From: an uncultured Desulfobacterales bacterium
Lineage (GTDB): Bacteria > Desulfobacterota > Desulfobacteria > Desulfobacterales > SpSt-501
Reading direction: 5' to 3'
Assembly: GCA_938048455.1 (NCBI GenBank)
Contig: CALIUY010000004.1
Location: 1-64,000, forward strand
DNA: 64,000 nucleotides
The notes beneath the pieces were generated by a model that did no database searches, was not told where the DNA came from, and saw only the letters and a list, made by a program, of their open reading frames with translations. This document shows positions 15,581-24,679 of the stretch, in pieces; the first letter of the stretch is position 1, and each line of letters begins with the position of its first letter. Both the position numbers and the translations under genes were made by a program.

Positions 15581-17694
15581 AGCACCCGCAGCGCTACCAG
15601 GGTCACGTCGTCGGGGGCCCGTAGGCCGCAGCGGAAACGCTCGAGCTCCTGCACGACGGCCTGTACGAGCACGCGGGCCGGGGCCTTCCCATGGTGGGAG
15701 ATGATGTCGCGCAGGCGGGCCTGCCCGAAAAACCCACCCCCCGGTCCGAGGGTCTCCCAGATGCCGTCGGTGCCGATGAAAACGACACTTCCCGCATTCA
15801 GGGGGCCCGTGCCCTCTTCGACGAAACGCGCCTGGGGATCGACGCCGAGCGGCAGGCCGGACCCCCGCAGTTCCCGAAAACGGCCCGAGAGCGGATCGTA
15901 CAGCAGCGCGGGAGGATGCCCGGCGCGTACCCACCGCAGACGGCGGCGCTCGCCGTCGAGGCAAAGGAAAAACATCGTCATGAAGGCCCCGCTTTCGCCG
16001 AAATCTTCGGCGAGGCGGCGGTTCACGTCAGCGATGATCTCGGCGCAGCCGCCGGGGACGACCGCGCGCATCCGCAGCGTGGCCCGCGCCGTGGCCATCA
16101 GCAGCGCGGCCGGGATCCCGTGGCCGGAGACGTCGCCCACGGCGATGCAGGGGGTCCCGCCGGCGTCTTCGAAGAGATCATAGTAGTCGCCTCCCGTCTC
16201 ATCGCAGGAGAGACTCGCGCCGGCCACCTCCAGGCCGGGCCAGGACGGCATGCGGCGCGGCAGGAGCCTCTGCTGCACCTCGCTCGCCAAAAGCAGGCCG
16301 CTGCGCATGCGCAGATGCTCCTCCAGTTTCGGGCCCATCGCGTTGAAGGCCTCGATGAGCCGATCGCGTTCGTCCCCGGTGCGCAGGCCGAGGCGCAGGT
16401 CGAAACGGCCGCGGCTGATTTCCGCCGCGGCCTCCGCGAGCGCGGCCATCGGCCGCGCGAAGCGGCGCGAGCCGATCCAGGCGGCCAAGACGGCGACGAG
16501 CAGCGCACCGGCGACGGCAAGGCTCACGACCCGGATCTCCTCCCGACTGAAGGCCGCGATGGCCGCGATCGCCCGTTCGGGAAGACGGGAGATCACCTCC
16601 TGGGGCACGGCGACCAGGAAGGCGACCTCTCCGTGCATGGGCGCGTAGGCCCACAGGCAGGGGCCGCCGCGGCAGTCCATCTCGACCACCCCCGAGCGAC
16701 GCTCGAAGACGGCTTGCGCCAGACGCCCGGCCGCTTCCGGTTCCGTTTCCGCAAAAGGCTCCGGAACGGAAAGGCCGTTCCAGACAAGCTCCTCGGCTTC
16801 TTGGTCGCGGCGAGCGAAGACCAAAAGCTCGTGCCCCCGGCCTGCGGGTGCGGGGACCGCCTCGACGAGATAGGAGGAGACGCTCTCGCTTCGCCAGATC
16901 GAGGAGAGCGCCTCGACGCGCAGCACCTCGCTCAGGAGCACCTCGAGGCCGACCGCCGCCGCCGGCGTTCCGTCGGGATAGGATACCCTCTGCACCACGC
17001 TGAGCAGCGAGCGTCGGCTGCCGGGATCCACGACCGGACCGATCCAGCGCGGCTCGCCGGCGGCCTCGGCAAAACCGGGCCGCAGCCGCGGATCGTATCC
17101 GCCGGGAAAACCGCCGCGTCCGGGGAAGACGATCTGCACGCCGGTTTCAGTGACCGCAAACGCCGCGTGGAAAGCCGTTCCCAGGCGCCCGGCGATTTCA
17201 CGCAAGACGTCCTCGAGCGCCGTCAGCCGATCGATGTCCTCGCGGGCCTCCTCCTCGGAGAGACCGGGGGCGAGAAGCAAAGCCGGCCGGCGATGGCTGA
17301 TCCAGTAGCCGCCCCCCGATCCCTGCGCCGCCCCCCCTGCGCCGCCGGGCCGCCACTGCGCTTCCGGAGGGGTGCGGAACGGATCGTCGAAGTCGGAGGC
17401 CAAAAGCACCGCCACGCGCCCCGGCGGCTCCTCGGCGAAAACCGCTTCGGCCTCGCGCACGAGCAGCGAAAGGGCGAACTCGAAGGCGCGTTTGTTCGCC
17501 TGCACGATGGCGGCGGAATCCTCCGTCGTCAGCCGCAGGATCTGGCGCCACAGCCCCGAGATCTGGCGGTGCACATCCTCCGCGATCTCGTCCCCCAGGC
17601 GGGCCATTTCCCGACCGCCGACCCAGACCACGGGCGCAAGCGGCAGCAGGCTGAAGATCACCAGCACGCTGAAGAACTTGCTTCTCAGCTTCAT
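15577..17694 (-). CDS. Membrane PP2C-type serine phosphatase (SpoIIE/RsbU) with HAMP
   Basis: The 705-residue protein has an N-terminal membrane helix (about 8-28), a long periplasmic sensor region and a second helix near 395-415. A HAMP linker (RRFARPMAALAEAAAEIS) leads to a cytoplasmic SpoIIE phosphatase domain. Metal-binding motifs are present: GGDYYDLFE, GDVSGHGIPAALLM near 515, and the C-terminal GTDGIWE and APDDVTLVAL. Such proteins dephosphorylate anti-sigma-factor antagonists in partner-switching pathways. No antagonist or anti-sigma gene is adjacent. It follows the inositol-phosphatase-like gene by nine bases and is surely co-transcribed with it. Confidence 0.9.
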   Translation of the reverse strand: MKLRSKFFSVLVIFSLLPLAPVVWVGGREMARLGDEIAEDVHRQISGLWRQILRLTTEDSAAIVQANKRAFEFALSLLVREAEAVFAEEPPGRVAVLLASDFDDPFRTPPEAQWRPGGAGGAAQGSGGGYWISHRRPALLLAPGLSEEEAREDIDRLTALEDVLREIAGRLGTAFHAAFAVTETGVQIVFPGRGGFPGGYDPRLRPGFAEAAGEPRWIGPVVDPGSRRSLLSVVQRVSYPDGTPAAAVGLEVLLSEVLRVEALSSIWRSESVSSYLVEAVPAPAGRGHELLVFARRDQEAEELVWNGLSVPEPFAETEPEAAGRLAQAVFERRSGVVEMDCRGGPCLWAYAPMHGEVAFLVAVPQEVISRLPERAIAAIAAFSREEIRVVSLAVAGALLVAVLAAWIGSRRFARPMAALAEAAAEISRGRFDLRLGLRTGDERDRLIEAFNAMGPKLEEHLRMRSGLLLASEVQQRLLPRRMPSWPGLEVAGASLSCDETGGDYYDLFEDAGGTPCIAVGDVSGHGIPAALLMATARATLRMRAVVPGGCAEIIADVNRRLAEDFGESGAFMTMFFLCLDGERRRLRWVRAGHPPALLYDPLSGRFRELRGSGLPLGVDPQARFVEEGTGPLNAGSVVFIGTDGIWETLGPGGGFFGQARLRDIISHHGKAPARVLVQAVVQELERFRCGLRAPDDVTLVALRVL

Positions 17695-17703
17695 GTCTCC
17701 CCA

Positions 17704-18504
17704 TCACTTCACAACGGCCAGGCAGCCCTTGACCGCGGCGATCGCGCCGGACTCGCCCGCAAGCAGCGGCTCTTCGATTTTGCGGCCGTCCAGGTAATCG
17801 TTGAGCTCGAAGTCGCTTCCGTCCAGACGGCGCAACCGGCCCCCGGCGGCCTCGAGAAGGATCCGCGCGGCGGCGAGTCCCTGGAAGGTTTCGTTGGCGA
17901 GAATCGCCGCATCGGCGCGTCCCGTGGCCACGTAACCGAGGTGCGCCGAGGTACAGCCGAAGGAGCGGATCTTTCCCGGGAAGCTGGTGCGGAAGTGTTG
18001 GTGGAACCGCGAATAGGTGAGCAGCAGGCTCTCATCGTTCAGCTCCCCGGAGCCGGGGATGCGAATCTCCCGCTCGCCCCAAAAGGCGCGGCCGCCGGCT
18101 CGGGCATGGAAAAGATCCCCGGTGGCCGGCATGTAGAAGACGCCGAAAAGGGGCCAGAAATTTTCCATCACCGCCAGCGACAACCCCCAGAGCGGGATCC
18201 CCGCCTGGAAATTGGCGACCCCATCGAGAGCATCGAAACTCCACAGAAAGCGCCGGCGTTCGTGGGAGTAGCCCTCCGCCGGGGCATCGTGGCGGAAGAG
18301 CCGGTGTTCGGGAAAACGCCGACGAAGCTCGGTCTCGAAGAACTCCGTGAGCACGACTTCGGCCTCGGTGACGATCCCGTCGTCGAATCGCATCTGCGGC
18401 CGGCCCTTGCCGTAAAATTCGAGCGCCATCGCCCCCGCACGACGGATCCCCTCCAGCCCGAATCCCACCAATTCCTCGATCTCCACCCTGACCTCGTCGC
18501 TCAT
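17704..18504 (-). CDS. Inositol monophosphatase family protein
   Basis: With the ATG at 18504 (preceded by GGGAGGAGG) the product is 266 residues, the usual size of the IMPase/CysQ family. The metal-binding glutamate is in IVTEAEVVL, motif 2 is SFDALDGVANF (usual form WxxDPxDGTxNF), and the C-terminal region has GRADAAILANE in place of the common GxxD motif. Substitutions in motif 2 suggest an unusual substrate or reduced activity. Any longer reading frame upstream lacks a ribosome site. It is the first gene of a pair with the SpoIIE-type phosphatase. Confidence 0.8.
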   Translation of the reverse strand: MSDEVRVEIEELVGFGLEGIRRAGAMALEFYGKGRPQMRFDDGIVTEAEVVLTEFFETELRRRFPEHRLFRHDAPAEGYSHERRRFLWSFDALDGVANFQAGIPLWGLSLAVMENFWPLFGVFYMPATGDLFHARAGGRAFWGEREIRIPGSGELNDESLLLTYSRFHQHFRTSFPGKIRSFGCTSAHLGYVATGRADAAILANETFQGLAAARILLEAAGGRLRRLDGSDFELNDYLDGRKIEEPLLAGESGAIAAVKGCLAVVK

Positions 18505-18605
18505 GCCTCCTCCCTGTTTCCTGGGTTCGGGGCGAGGCCCGCGATCGGCCCCCGCGGCAGAATGCGAAGGCGCCCGCCCCCTGTGAGTCCGACCTTCCCG
18601 GCGTC

Positions 18606-18634
18606 TTGACAGAACCCCTTCGCCGACATAGGCT
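18606..18634 (+). promoter_or_regulatory. Promoter of the HD-domain gene
   Basis: A consensus -35 TTGACA (18606-18611), a 17-base spacer and -10 TAGGCT (18629-18634). It lies about 65 bases before the ATG and has the same -10 as the promoters at 803 and 40856. Confidence 0.65.
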
Positions 18635-18698
18635 GACGACCGATCCGTTCCCGCCTGCCGGATCGCCGGTTTTTTTCCCCGCACGGACGGACGAAGCG

Positions 18699-19283
18699 AT
18701 GGAAGCCCCGCTGCCGACCCGCGAGGAGGCCCTGGCCCTGTTCCGGGAATACAACCGGAGCGAAGGCCTTCTCAAGCATGCGCTCGCCGTGGAAGCGGTC
18801 ATGCGTCACTTTGCGCGCCTGAAGGGCGCGGACGAAAACCTCTGGGGACTGGTCGGTCTGATTCACGATCTGGACTACGAGCGCTTCCCCGAAGAGCATT
18901 GCCGCAAGACCGCGGAAATCCTGCACGCCCGCGGCTGGCCCGAAACCGTCATCCGAGCCGCGGTGAGCCACGGCTGGGGCATCTGCTCCGAGGTCCGCCC
19001 CGAAAGCGATCTCGAAAAAACCCTGTATGCGATCGACGAGCTCACCGGGCTGGTGACCACGGCGGCCCTGGTGCGACCCTCGCGCAGCGTTCTCGATCTC
19101 GAGGCCTCCTCGGTCCGCAAAAAATGGAAAGACAAACGCTTCGCCGCGGGCGTAAACCGCGGGGTCATCGAAGCCGGGGCCGCCTGGCTCGGGGTCGATC
19201 TTCTCTGGCTGATCGCCGAGACCATTCACGGCATGCGCACCGTCGCCGCGGAAATCGGCCTGCAGGGCACCCCGCCGGTCTGA
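18699..19283 (+). CDS. HD-domain phosphohydrolase-like protein
   Basis: The 194-residue protein has an HD-type core: an early histidine in LLKHALAVEAVMRHF, the HD pair in GLIHDLDYERFPEEH, a third histidine in AVSHGWG and the closing aspartate in AIDELTGLV. This set (H...HD...D) coordinates metal in phosphohydrolases. The family is the small YedJ/YqeK-like or uncharacterised 'HDIG-containing' group. The substrate may be a nucleotide, but is unknown. I use the ATG at 18699; a TTG in frame at 18606 is the -35 box of its promoter. The 3' end faces the MFS gene. Confidence 0.75.
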   Translation: MEAPLPTREEALALFREYNRSEGLLKHALAVEAVMRHFARLKGADENLWGLVGLIHDLDYERFPEEHCRKTAEILHARGWPETVIRAAVSHGWGICSEVRPESDLEKTLYAIDELTGLVTTAALVRPSRSVLDLEASSVRKKWKDKRFAAGVNRGVIEAGAAWLGVDLLWLIAETIHGMRTVAAEIGLQGTPPV

Positions 19284-19305
19284 GCGGCGAGCTGCATTCG
19301 ACCCT

Positions 19306-20739
19306 TCATCCTCCGGCCTCCGGAGGCCGCCCCGCCTCCCCCCTCAGGTTTCCCCGCAACAGCGAAACGACGGCCCCGGTCAGGCAGAGAACCAGGAAAA
19401 CGGCGAGCGTCCCGCGCAGGCTCGACAGCAACGCCTCCCGGCGAAGATCCTCGAGCGCTTCCCGGCCCACGCCGGCGGCGAAAAAGAGGGTGACGATCCC
19501 CAGCGAGACCCCCTGCCCGAGAAGCCTCATCGTCGCCACCGAACCCGAGGCGACGCCGTAGAGGCGCGACGGAACGGCGCTCAGGATGGCGTTCATGTTC
19601 GGCGAGGAAAACAGGGCGAAACCGAAACCGAGGAGCGCGAGCGCGGCGAAAAGCGGAAAAGGAGTTGCGGAGTCCGCCGCCTGCATCAGCCCGCCCAGCG
19701 CAAGCGCCGTCAGCGCCATCCCCGCCGAGGCGGGAATCCGGGGCTCCAGCCGATCGGAGAGTCGGCCGGCGAAGGGCGAAAACAGCGCCATGAACACGGG
19801 CTGCGCGGTGAGGACCAGCCCCGCTTCGCGGGGCGAAAGCCCCTGGACGATCTGCAGGCACAGGCTCATGAGGAAAATGACCCCGTAGGTGGCCGCGTAG
19901 TGGATCAGGGCGGCAAGGCAGGAGAAGGCGAAGACACGGTTTTCGAGCAGCAGCCGCATCTCGAAGAGCGGCTCCGGGTGGCGAAGCTCCCAGCGTCCGA
20001 AGGCGCCGAGCCCCGCCAACCCGGCCGCAAAAAGGAATCTCCCCTTGGGTTCCAGCAGCTCGGCGAGACCCGACAGAAGGGCCGTGACGGAGGCGGCGTA
20101 GAGCACCGCCCCCATCCCATCGAGCCGCCCGCCGCAGGCGGGCGCCCACTCCCCCTTGAGGTTGCGCCCGGTCAGCCAGGCGAGCAACAGGCAGCACGGG
20201 GGCGGCAGGAGAAAAATCGCGCGCCAGGAGAGCTCTGCGGTCAGCAGCCCGCCGACGAGCGGGCCGAGGCTCAGGCCGGCGTATACGGCGGCCACGGTGA
20301 TCCCGAGCACCCGGCCGCGCTCCTCGCGGGGATAGACGGCGGTCACCAGCGCGATCCCGGTGGCGAAGACCAGGGCGATCCCGAGGCCCTGCAGAACCCG
20401 ACAGGCGATCAGAAAGCCGATCGTGGGGGCGATCCCGGCAAGAAGGGTCGCGGCCGCGAGCACCATCATCCCGAGCTGGAACAGCCTTTTTCTGCCGTGC
20501 AGATCGGCCAGCCGCCCCGCGGGGACGAGGGCGGCGGCGGCGGCCACCACGATCGACGCGGCGACCCAGCCCAGTTGGACGGCGTCCGCGGAAAGGCTCC
20601 GACCGATGGCCGGGAGGGCGACGTGGACGGCGGAAAGCATGAAGGGCGTGAGAAAAGAGCCCGCCGTGGCGACTCCGAGGGCCGTCCGACGCGCCAGGGA
20701 CTCCTCCGCGCGGTCGGGGGAACAGGGGGCGGTCGTCAT
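19306..20739 (-). CDS. MFS exporter, DHA2 (EmrB/QacA-like) family
   Basis: A 477-residue membrane protein with about 13-14 hydrophobic segments. The loop 2-3 motif A is present as GRLADLHGRKRLFQ, and motif C-like GLSLGPLVGG marks drug:proton antiporters. The segment AIGRSLSADAVQLGWVAAS is typical of the 14-helix DHA2 subfamily. It probably exports hydrophobic drugs or metabolites across the inner membrane. No membrane-fusion (EmrA-like) partner or regulator is adjacent, so the substrate is unknown. Confidence 0.88.
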   Translation of the reverse strand: MTTAPCSPDRAEESLARRTALGVATAGSFLTPFMLSAVHVALPAIGRSLSADAVQLGWVAASIVVAAAAALVPAGRLADLHGRKRLFQLGMMVLAAATLLAGIAPTIGFLIACRVLQGLGIALVFATGIALVTAVYPREERGRVLGITVAAVYAGLSLGPLVGGLLTAELSWRAIFLLPPPCCLLLAWLTGRNLKGEWAPACGGRLDGMGAVLYAASVTALLSGLAELLEPKGRFLFAAGLAGLGAFGRWELRHPEPLFEMRLLLENRVFAFSCLAALIHYAATYGVIFLMSLCLQIVQGLSPREAGLVLTAQPVFMALFSPFAGRLSDRLEPRIPASAGMALTALALGGLMQAADSATPFPLFAALALLGFGFALFSSPNMNAILSAVPSRLYGVASGSVATMRLLGQGVSLGIVTLFFAAGVGREALEDLRREALLSSLRGTLAVFLVLCLTGAVVSLLRGNLRGEAGRPPEAGG

Positions 20740-20794
20740 GCGATGCCCTGCTTAGCGGATTTCCGCTCGCGCGGCAAGCGACGGCCTGCCGGCC

Positions 20795-20823
20795 TTTACC
20801 CCGAGGAAACCTTCGGCTACCCT
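20795..20823 (+). promoter_or_regulatory. Promoter of the Dus gene, leaderless layout
   Basis: TTTACC (20795-20800), a 17-base spacer and TACCCT (20818-20823). The ATG begins eight bases after the -10, so transcription would start at or within a base or two of the start codon. No Shine-Dalgarno could fit. Confidence 0.5.
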
Positions 20824-20831
20824 CCGGGGTC

Positions 20832-21842
20832 ATGGCCGACGGCGTCCCCTCCGCGGAACTCCTTCTCGCCCCGCTCAAGGGATTCACCGACAGCGCGTTC
20901 CGCAACGCCTTCAGCGCGCATTTCGGGGGGTTCGATTCCGCCCTCGCGCCCTTCCTCACCGCCTGTCCCCCGGAGCGCTTCCAGGAGTCGATGCTGCAGG
21001 ACCTCGAGCCGGAGGAAAACCGGCGGCTTCCGGTCGAGCCGCAGATTCTCGGCGAGTCGGCCGAGCAGTTTCTCTTCCTCCACCGACGGCTGGCGGATCT
21101 CGGCTACCGGGACGTGAACTGGAATCTCGGCTGCCCGTTCCGTCCGGTCATGCGCAAGGCGCGGGGGGCGGGCCTGCTGCCCCGGCCGGAGCTGATCGAT
21201 CGTTTTCTCGATCGCGTGGTGCCGAATCTTTCGGGACGGCTCTCCATCAAGATGCGCCTCGGCCGGAGCCGGGCCGAAGAGATTTTCAAGCTCCTCCCGA
21301 TTCTCAACCGCTATCCCCTGCGCGCCGTCATCGTCCATCCCCGCACCGCGCGCCAGATGTATGCCGGGCCGATCGATCTCGCGGCCTTCGCGCGGTTCCG
21401 GGAACACTGCCGTCACCCCGTGGTCTACAACGGGGAGATCCGCAAGGAGGAGGATGTCCGGCTCCTCCGGGAACGCCTCGGGCCGATCCCGGCCTGGATG
21501 ATCGGTCGCGGAGCGCTTGAGGATCCGTTTCTGCCCTCACGGCTGAAGGGCAAGCCGATCCCCCCGCCGGGGCAGCGACGCGAGCGGTTTTGGGCCTTTC
21601 ACGATGAGCTGAGCGCACGCTACGCGGCGTGCGCCGGCATGGATCCGCAGCGGCTGCTCCATCGCATGAAAGGCTTCTGGACCTATTTCGCCGCGCTTTT
21701 TTCGCCGGCGGACGAAATCCGCCGCCGGCTGCATCGCGCCGCACGGCTCGAGGACTGGCGGCGGATCCTCGAGGATCTGCGGGCAGGAGATCCGGGAGAA
21801 GACGAGGACGGCGCGCCGCCCGGAGCGGACGCGCCGTCTTGA
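20832..21842 (+). CDS. tRNA-dihydrouridine synthase
   Basis: This 336-residue flavoenzyme reduces specific uridines in tRNA D-loops. A TIM-barrel starts with LLAPLKGFTDSAFR, the catalytic cysteine lies in NLGCPFRPVMRKARGAG, and later strands carry KMRLG, IVHPRTARQMY, VVYNGEI and the phosphate-binding IGRGALEDPF. The C-terminal helical domain follows. It is closest in pattern to the DusC branch, but I cannot assign the target position. The ATG seems to be at the very 5' end of its mRNA. Confidence 0.92.
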   Translation: MADGVPSAELLLAPLKGFTDSAFRNAFSAHFGGFDSALAPFLTACPPERFQESMLQDLEPEENRRLPVEPQILGESAEQFLFLHRRLADLGYRDVNWNLGCPFRPVMRKARGAGLLPRPELIDRFLDRVVPNLSGRLSIKMRLGRSRAEEIFKLLPILNRYPLRAVIVHPRTARQMYAGPIDLAAFARFREHCRHPVVYNGEIRKEEDVRLLRERLGPIPAWMIGRGALEDPFLPSRLKGKPIPPPGQRRERFWAFHDELSARYAACAGMDPQRLLHRMKGFWTYFAALFSPADEIRRRLHRAARLEDWRRILEDLRAGDPGEDEDGAPPGADAPS

Positions 21843-21855
21843 TCGGGAGAGAAGA

Positions 21856-23274
21856 TTACTTGGGGATCCGGAGGACCTGGAAACCTGCGCCGCTGCGTTT
21901 GACGAGAAAGAGCACCGTCTCCCCGGCGCGGACTTTCTGGTATTCCGTGCGCATCTCCTGCACGCTCGTCACCGGGACACGGTTCACCTCCTTGACCACG
22001 TCGCCCTGGCGCATGCCGGCCTGATCGGCCTTCCCCCCGGAGCGCACCTGAACGATCAACACGCCGCGCTCCTCGGGATCCAGGCCGAAACGCCGCGCGG
22101 TGTCCGGGTTGAGGTCGGCGGCCCGAATGCCCAGGTCGTCGGAATCTTGAGGCGCCTGGCTGCGCACGGGCTGATCGGTGTCCTTGCGTTCGGCGAGTTT
22201 GACGCGCAGCGTCTGTTCCTTGCCGTCCCGCAACACCTTCACCGGGACCTCCCGGCCGACCTCCATTCCGGCGACGGTCGAGGAAAGCTCACGGCTGTTG
22301 TGCACCGTTTTCCCGTCGACGGAGAGAATCACGTCCTTCACCTTCATGCCGGCCTTATCGGCCGGATCGCCCGGGAAGACCTGGGTCACCAGAACCCCGC
22401 GCTGATCCTTGAGCCCATAGTATTGGGCGAGCTCCGGGGTCAAATCCTGGATCCCCACCCCCATCCAGCCGCGCACCACACTGCCGCGCTCCTTGAGCTG
22501 GGCGATGATGCTCTGGGCGAGATTCACCGGGATCGCGAACCCGATCCCCTGGCCCTGCGCGATGATCGCGGTGTTGATCCCGACCACCTCCCCCTGGAGG
22601 TTCAACAGCGGCCCGCCCGAGTTGCCGGGGTTGATGGAGGCGTCGGTCTGAATGAAATCGTCGTAGGGGCCGGCCCCGATGAAGCGCCCCTTGGCGCTGA
22701 CGATGCCGGCGGTGACGGTCTGCTCCAGGCCGAAGGGGCTGCCGACGGCGAGCACCCAGCTGCCCACCTCCAGCTTGTCGGAGTCTCCGAGGCGCAAGGG
22801 GCGGAGGTCTTTGGCGCCCTCGATTTTGATCAGGGCGAGATCCGTCTTCGAGTCGCGGCCGATGATCCGGGCGTCGAATTCGCGCTCGTCGAAAAGGCGC
22901 ACCTTGATCTGGTCGGCCCCTTCGATCACGTGGTTGTTGGTGACGATGTAGCCTTCGCTGTCCAGAATGAAGCCCGAACCCAGGCTTTGCTGGCGGAATT
23001 CACGTCCCGGCCCCCCCTCGCCGAAGAAATCTCGGAAGGGATCGCGGTCACCGAAGGGATTGCCGAAGAAGTGCCGGAAAACGGGCCCTCCTTCCTTCTG
23101 GATTTTCACCGTTCGGATGTTGACGACCCCCGGCTTCACCTGCCGGGCGAGCTCGGCGAAGTTGGGAAGCACCGTCGGGACGTTCTCCCGGGCGAAGAGC
23201 GGCTCCGCCCCGGGCGAGAAAAACAGGAACAGTCCCGCCAGGGTCAGGACGGGAAGAAAACGGATGCGGCGCAT
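21856..23274 (-). CDS. degP: Periplasmic serine protease, DegP/HtrA (Do) family
   Basis: The 472-residue protein has a signal peptide (about 1-28, ending FA|REN), a trypsin-like domain and two PDZ domains. The catalytic triad is intact: His in VTNNHV, Asp in KTDLALIK and Ser in GNSGGP. PDZ1 starts near GWMGVGIQDLT and PDZ2 near DLGIRAADL. The length and order fit DegP/MucD. The start at 23274 has AAGGAGG upstream; a 30-residue extension is not supported. It performs envelope protein quality control. It lies 97 bases downstream of dctM but has its own promoter at 23310-23338. Confidence 0.95.
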   Translation of the reverse strand: MRRIRFLPVLTLAGLFLFFSPGAEPLFARENVPTVLPNFAELARQVKPGVVNIRTVKIQKEGGPVFRHFFGNPFGDRDPFRDFFGEGGPGREFRQQSLGSGFILDSEGYIVTNNHVIEGADQIKVRLFDEREFDARIIGRDSKTDLALIKIEGAKDLRPLRLGDSDKLEVGSWVLAVGSPFGLEQTVTAGIVSAKGRFIGAGPYDDFIQTDASINPGNSGGPLLNLQGEVVGINTAIIAQGQGIGFAIPVNLAQSIIAQLKERGSVVRGWMGVGIQDLTPELAQYYGLKDQRGVLVTQVFPGDPADKAGMKVKDVILSVDGKTVHNSRELSSTVAGMEVGREVPVKVLRDGKEQTLRVKLAERKDTDQPVRSQAPQDSDDLGIRAADLNPDTARRFGLDPEERGVLIVQVRSGGKADQAGMRQGDVVKEVNRVPVTSVQEMRTEYQKVRAGETVLFLVKRSGAGFQVLRIPK

Positions 23275-23309
23275 GAGCGGACCTCCTTTACGGTTAATGC
23301 GGAACCAGA

Positions 23310-23338
23310 AAGATAATTCCATGTCTTGCGCCCCGCAA
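23310..23338 (-). promoter_or_regulatory. Promoter of degP
   Basis: On the minus strand TTGCGG (23333-23338), a 17-base spacer and TATCTT (23310-23315), in the gap between dctM and degP. It resembles a housekeeping rather than an envelope-stress (sigma-E) promoter. Confidence 0.5.
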
Positions 23339-23370
23339 GCCGGCTCCGGATTCCTGCCCGGCAAGGATCG

Positions 23371-24678
23371 TTATCGGCCCATCATCTCCGGCAAAAGGAG
23401 GGCGAGGCCGGGAAAGGCGGTCAGGACGATCGCCGCCACCAGGACGGCCGCAAGAAAGGGCAGCGTTCCTTTGAAAATCTCGCCCGGAGGAACGGGCGCG
23501 GCGACGCCGGCGATCGCGTAGACGTTCAGACCCACCGGCGGGGTGATCAGGCCGGCCTCCATCATGAGCACGCAGAAGACGCCGAACCAGATGGGGGAGA
23601 TGCCCAGCTCCGCGACGAGCGGAAAGACCACCGGCAGGGTCAGCACCATCATGGAAACCGAGTCGAGAAAGCAGCCGAGGAAAACATAAAGCAAGGTGAG
23701 CACGGCGAGCAGCTCCCAGGGGGAAAGCCCCCATAGGGAAATCGCCGTCGAGAGTCGGAAGGGGAGCGTGGAAAGCGCAAGAAACGTGCTGAAGACCGTC
23801 GCCCCGGCGACCAGAAAGAGAACCATCACCGTCACCCGGCCCGCTTCCTCGAGCGCGGCGGCGATCGCCGCCCACGTGAGCCGGCGCCTGCAGGCAAGAA
23901 GCAAGAGAAGCCCGAGCGCCCCCACACCGCCGGCCTCGGTGGGGTTGATCCGGCCCGAGTAGATTCCTCCCATGACCAGCAGGAAGAGGAGCGCCGTCTG
24001 CCAGATCCCCTTGGTGGCGCGCAGTTTTTCCCGTGCCGTGGAAGGCGGCAGACGGGCGGGGGCGTGGCGGGGGAACAGAAGACTCCAGACGAACACGACG
24101 GCGCCGTAAGCCGCGCAGAGCAGCCCGCCGGGGAGGATCCCGGCGACGAGGAGCTTTCCGATCGACTGCTCGGTCAGCATGCCGTAGACGACGAATCCGA
24201 GGCTCGGGGGGATGAGAAAGCTCAAGGTTCCGCCGGCGGCCACGACCCCCGTGGCCAGTCGCGGCGAATACCCGAAGCGCCTCATCTCGGGCAGAGCGAC
24301 CGCCCCCATCGCCGCCGCCGCGGCGACCGAGGAGCCGCAGACGGCGGCGAATCCGGCACTGGCGCCGAGCGTGGCGAGCGCCAATCCGCCGGGGAGGCGC
24401 CGCAGCCAGACATCGAAACTCGCGTAGAGCTCGCGGGTCACTCCGGCGGTCCCGGCCAGATGGCCCATGAACACGAAGAGGGGAATGAGGGTAAAGGGGT
24501 AATGGGCCGCCGTTTCGTAGAGCACGCGCGCGGGAACCGGCAGCGCCGCTTCCGGCCCGGAGAGCACCCAGATCCCGCCCAGCCCGACCCCCATCAGGAC
24601 AAAGGCGATCGGCATCCCGGTGGGCAAAAGCAGGAGAATCGCCGCGAGGCCCGCTGCACCGGCCAGAGTCGGCTCCAT
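23371..24678 (-). CDS. dctM: TRAP transporter large permease DctM
   Basis: The 435-residue protein has about 12-13 hydrophobic segments with the DctM pattern: LLPTGMPIAFVLMGVGL at the start, then GSSVAAAAAMGAVALPEMRR, IPPSLGFVVYG and a final GLITPPVGLNVYAIAG. The ATG at 24678 follows the dctQ stop by one base, so coupling is tight. It forms the sodium-dependent transport channel of a TRAP system. It is the last gene of dctPQM. The substrate is probably an organic acid, but family membership alone does not tell. Confidence 0.93.
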   Translation of the reverse strand: MEPTLAGAAGLAAILLLLPTGMPIAFVLMGVGLGGIWVLSGPEAALPVPARVLYETAAHYPFTLIPLFVFMGHLAGTAGVTRELYASFDVWLRRLPGGLALATLGASAGFAAVCGSSVAAAAAMGAVALPEMRRFGYSPRLATGVVAAGGTLSFLIPPSLGFVVYGMLTEQSIGKLLVAGILPGGLLCAAYGAVVFVWSLLFPRHAPARLPPSTAREKLRATKGIWQTALLFLLVMGGIYSGRINPTEAGGVGALGLLLLLACRRRLTWAAIAAALEEAGRVTVMVLFLVAGATVFSTFLALSTLPFRLSTAISLWGLSPWELLAVLTLLYVFLGCFLDSVSMMVLTLPVVFPLVAELGISPIWFGVFCVLMMEAGLITPPVGLNVYAIAGVAAPVPPGEIFKGTLPFLAAVLVAAIVLTAFPGLALLLPEMMGR

Positions 24679-24679
24679 G

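Noticed and set aside
18606-18608. TTG as start of the HD-domain gene
   Set aside because: The bases are the first half of a consensus -35 box; the ATG at 18699 gives a normal domain length.
15691-18609. Open frame of 972 codons on the plus strand
   Set aside because: It lies opposite the SpoIIE-type and IMPase-like genes, both of which have complete motifs.
23371-23400. Second sigma-28-like site (GCCGATAA on the minus strand)
   Set aside because: The -10-like sequence is the end of dctM (CGA TAA includes its stop), and no TAAA lies 15 bases upstream.
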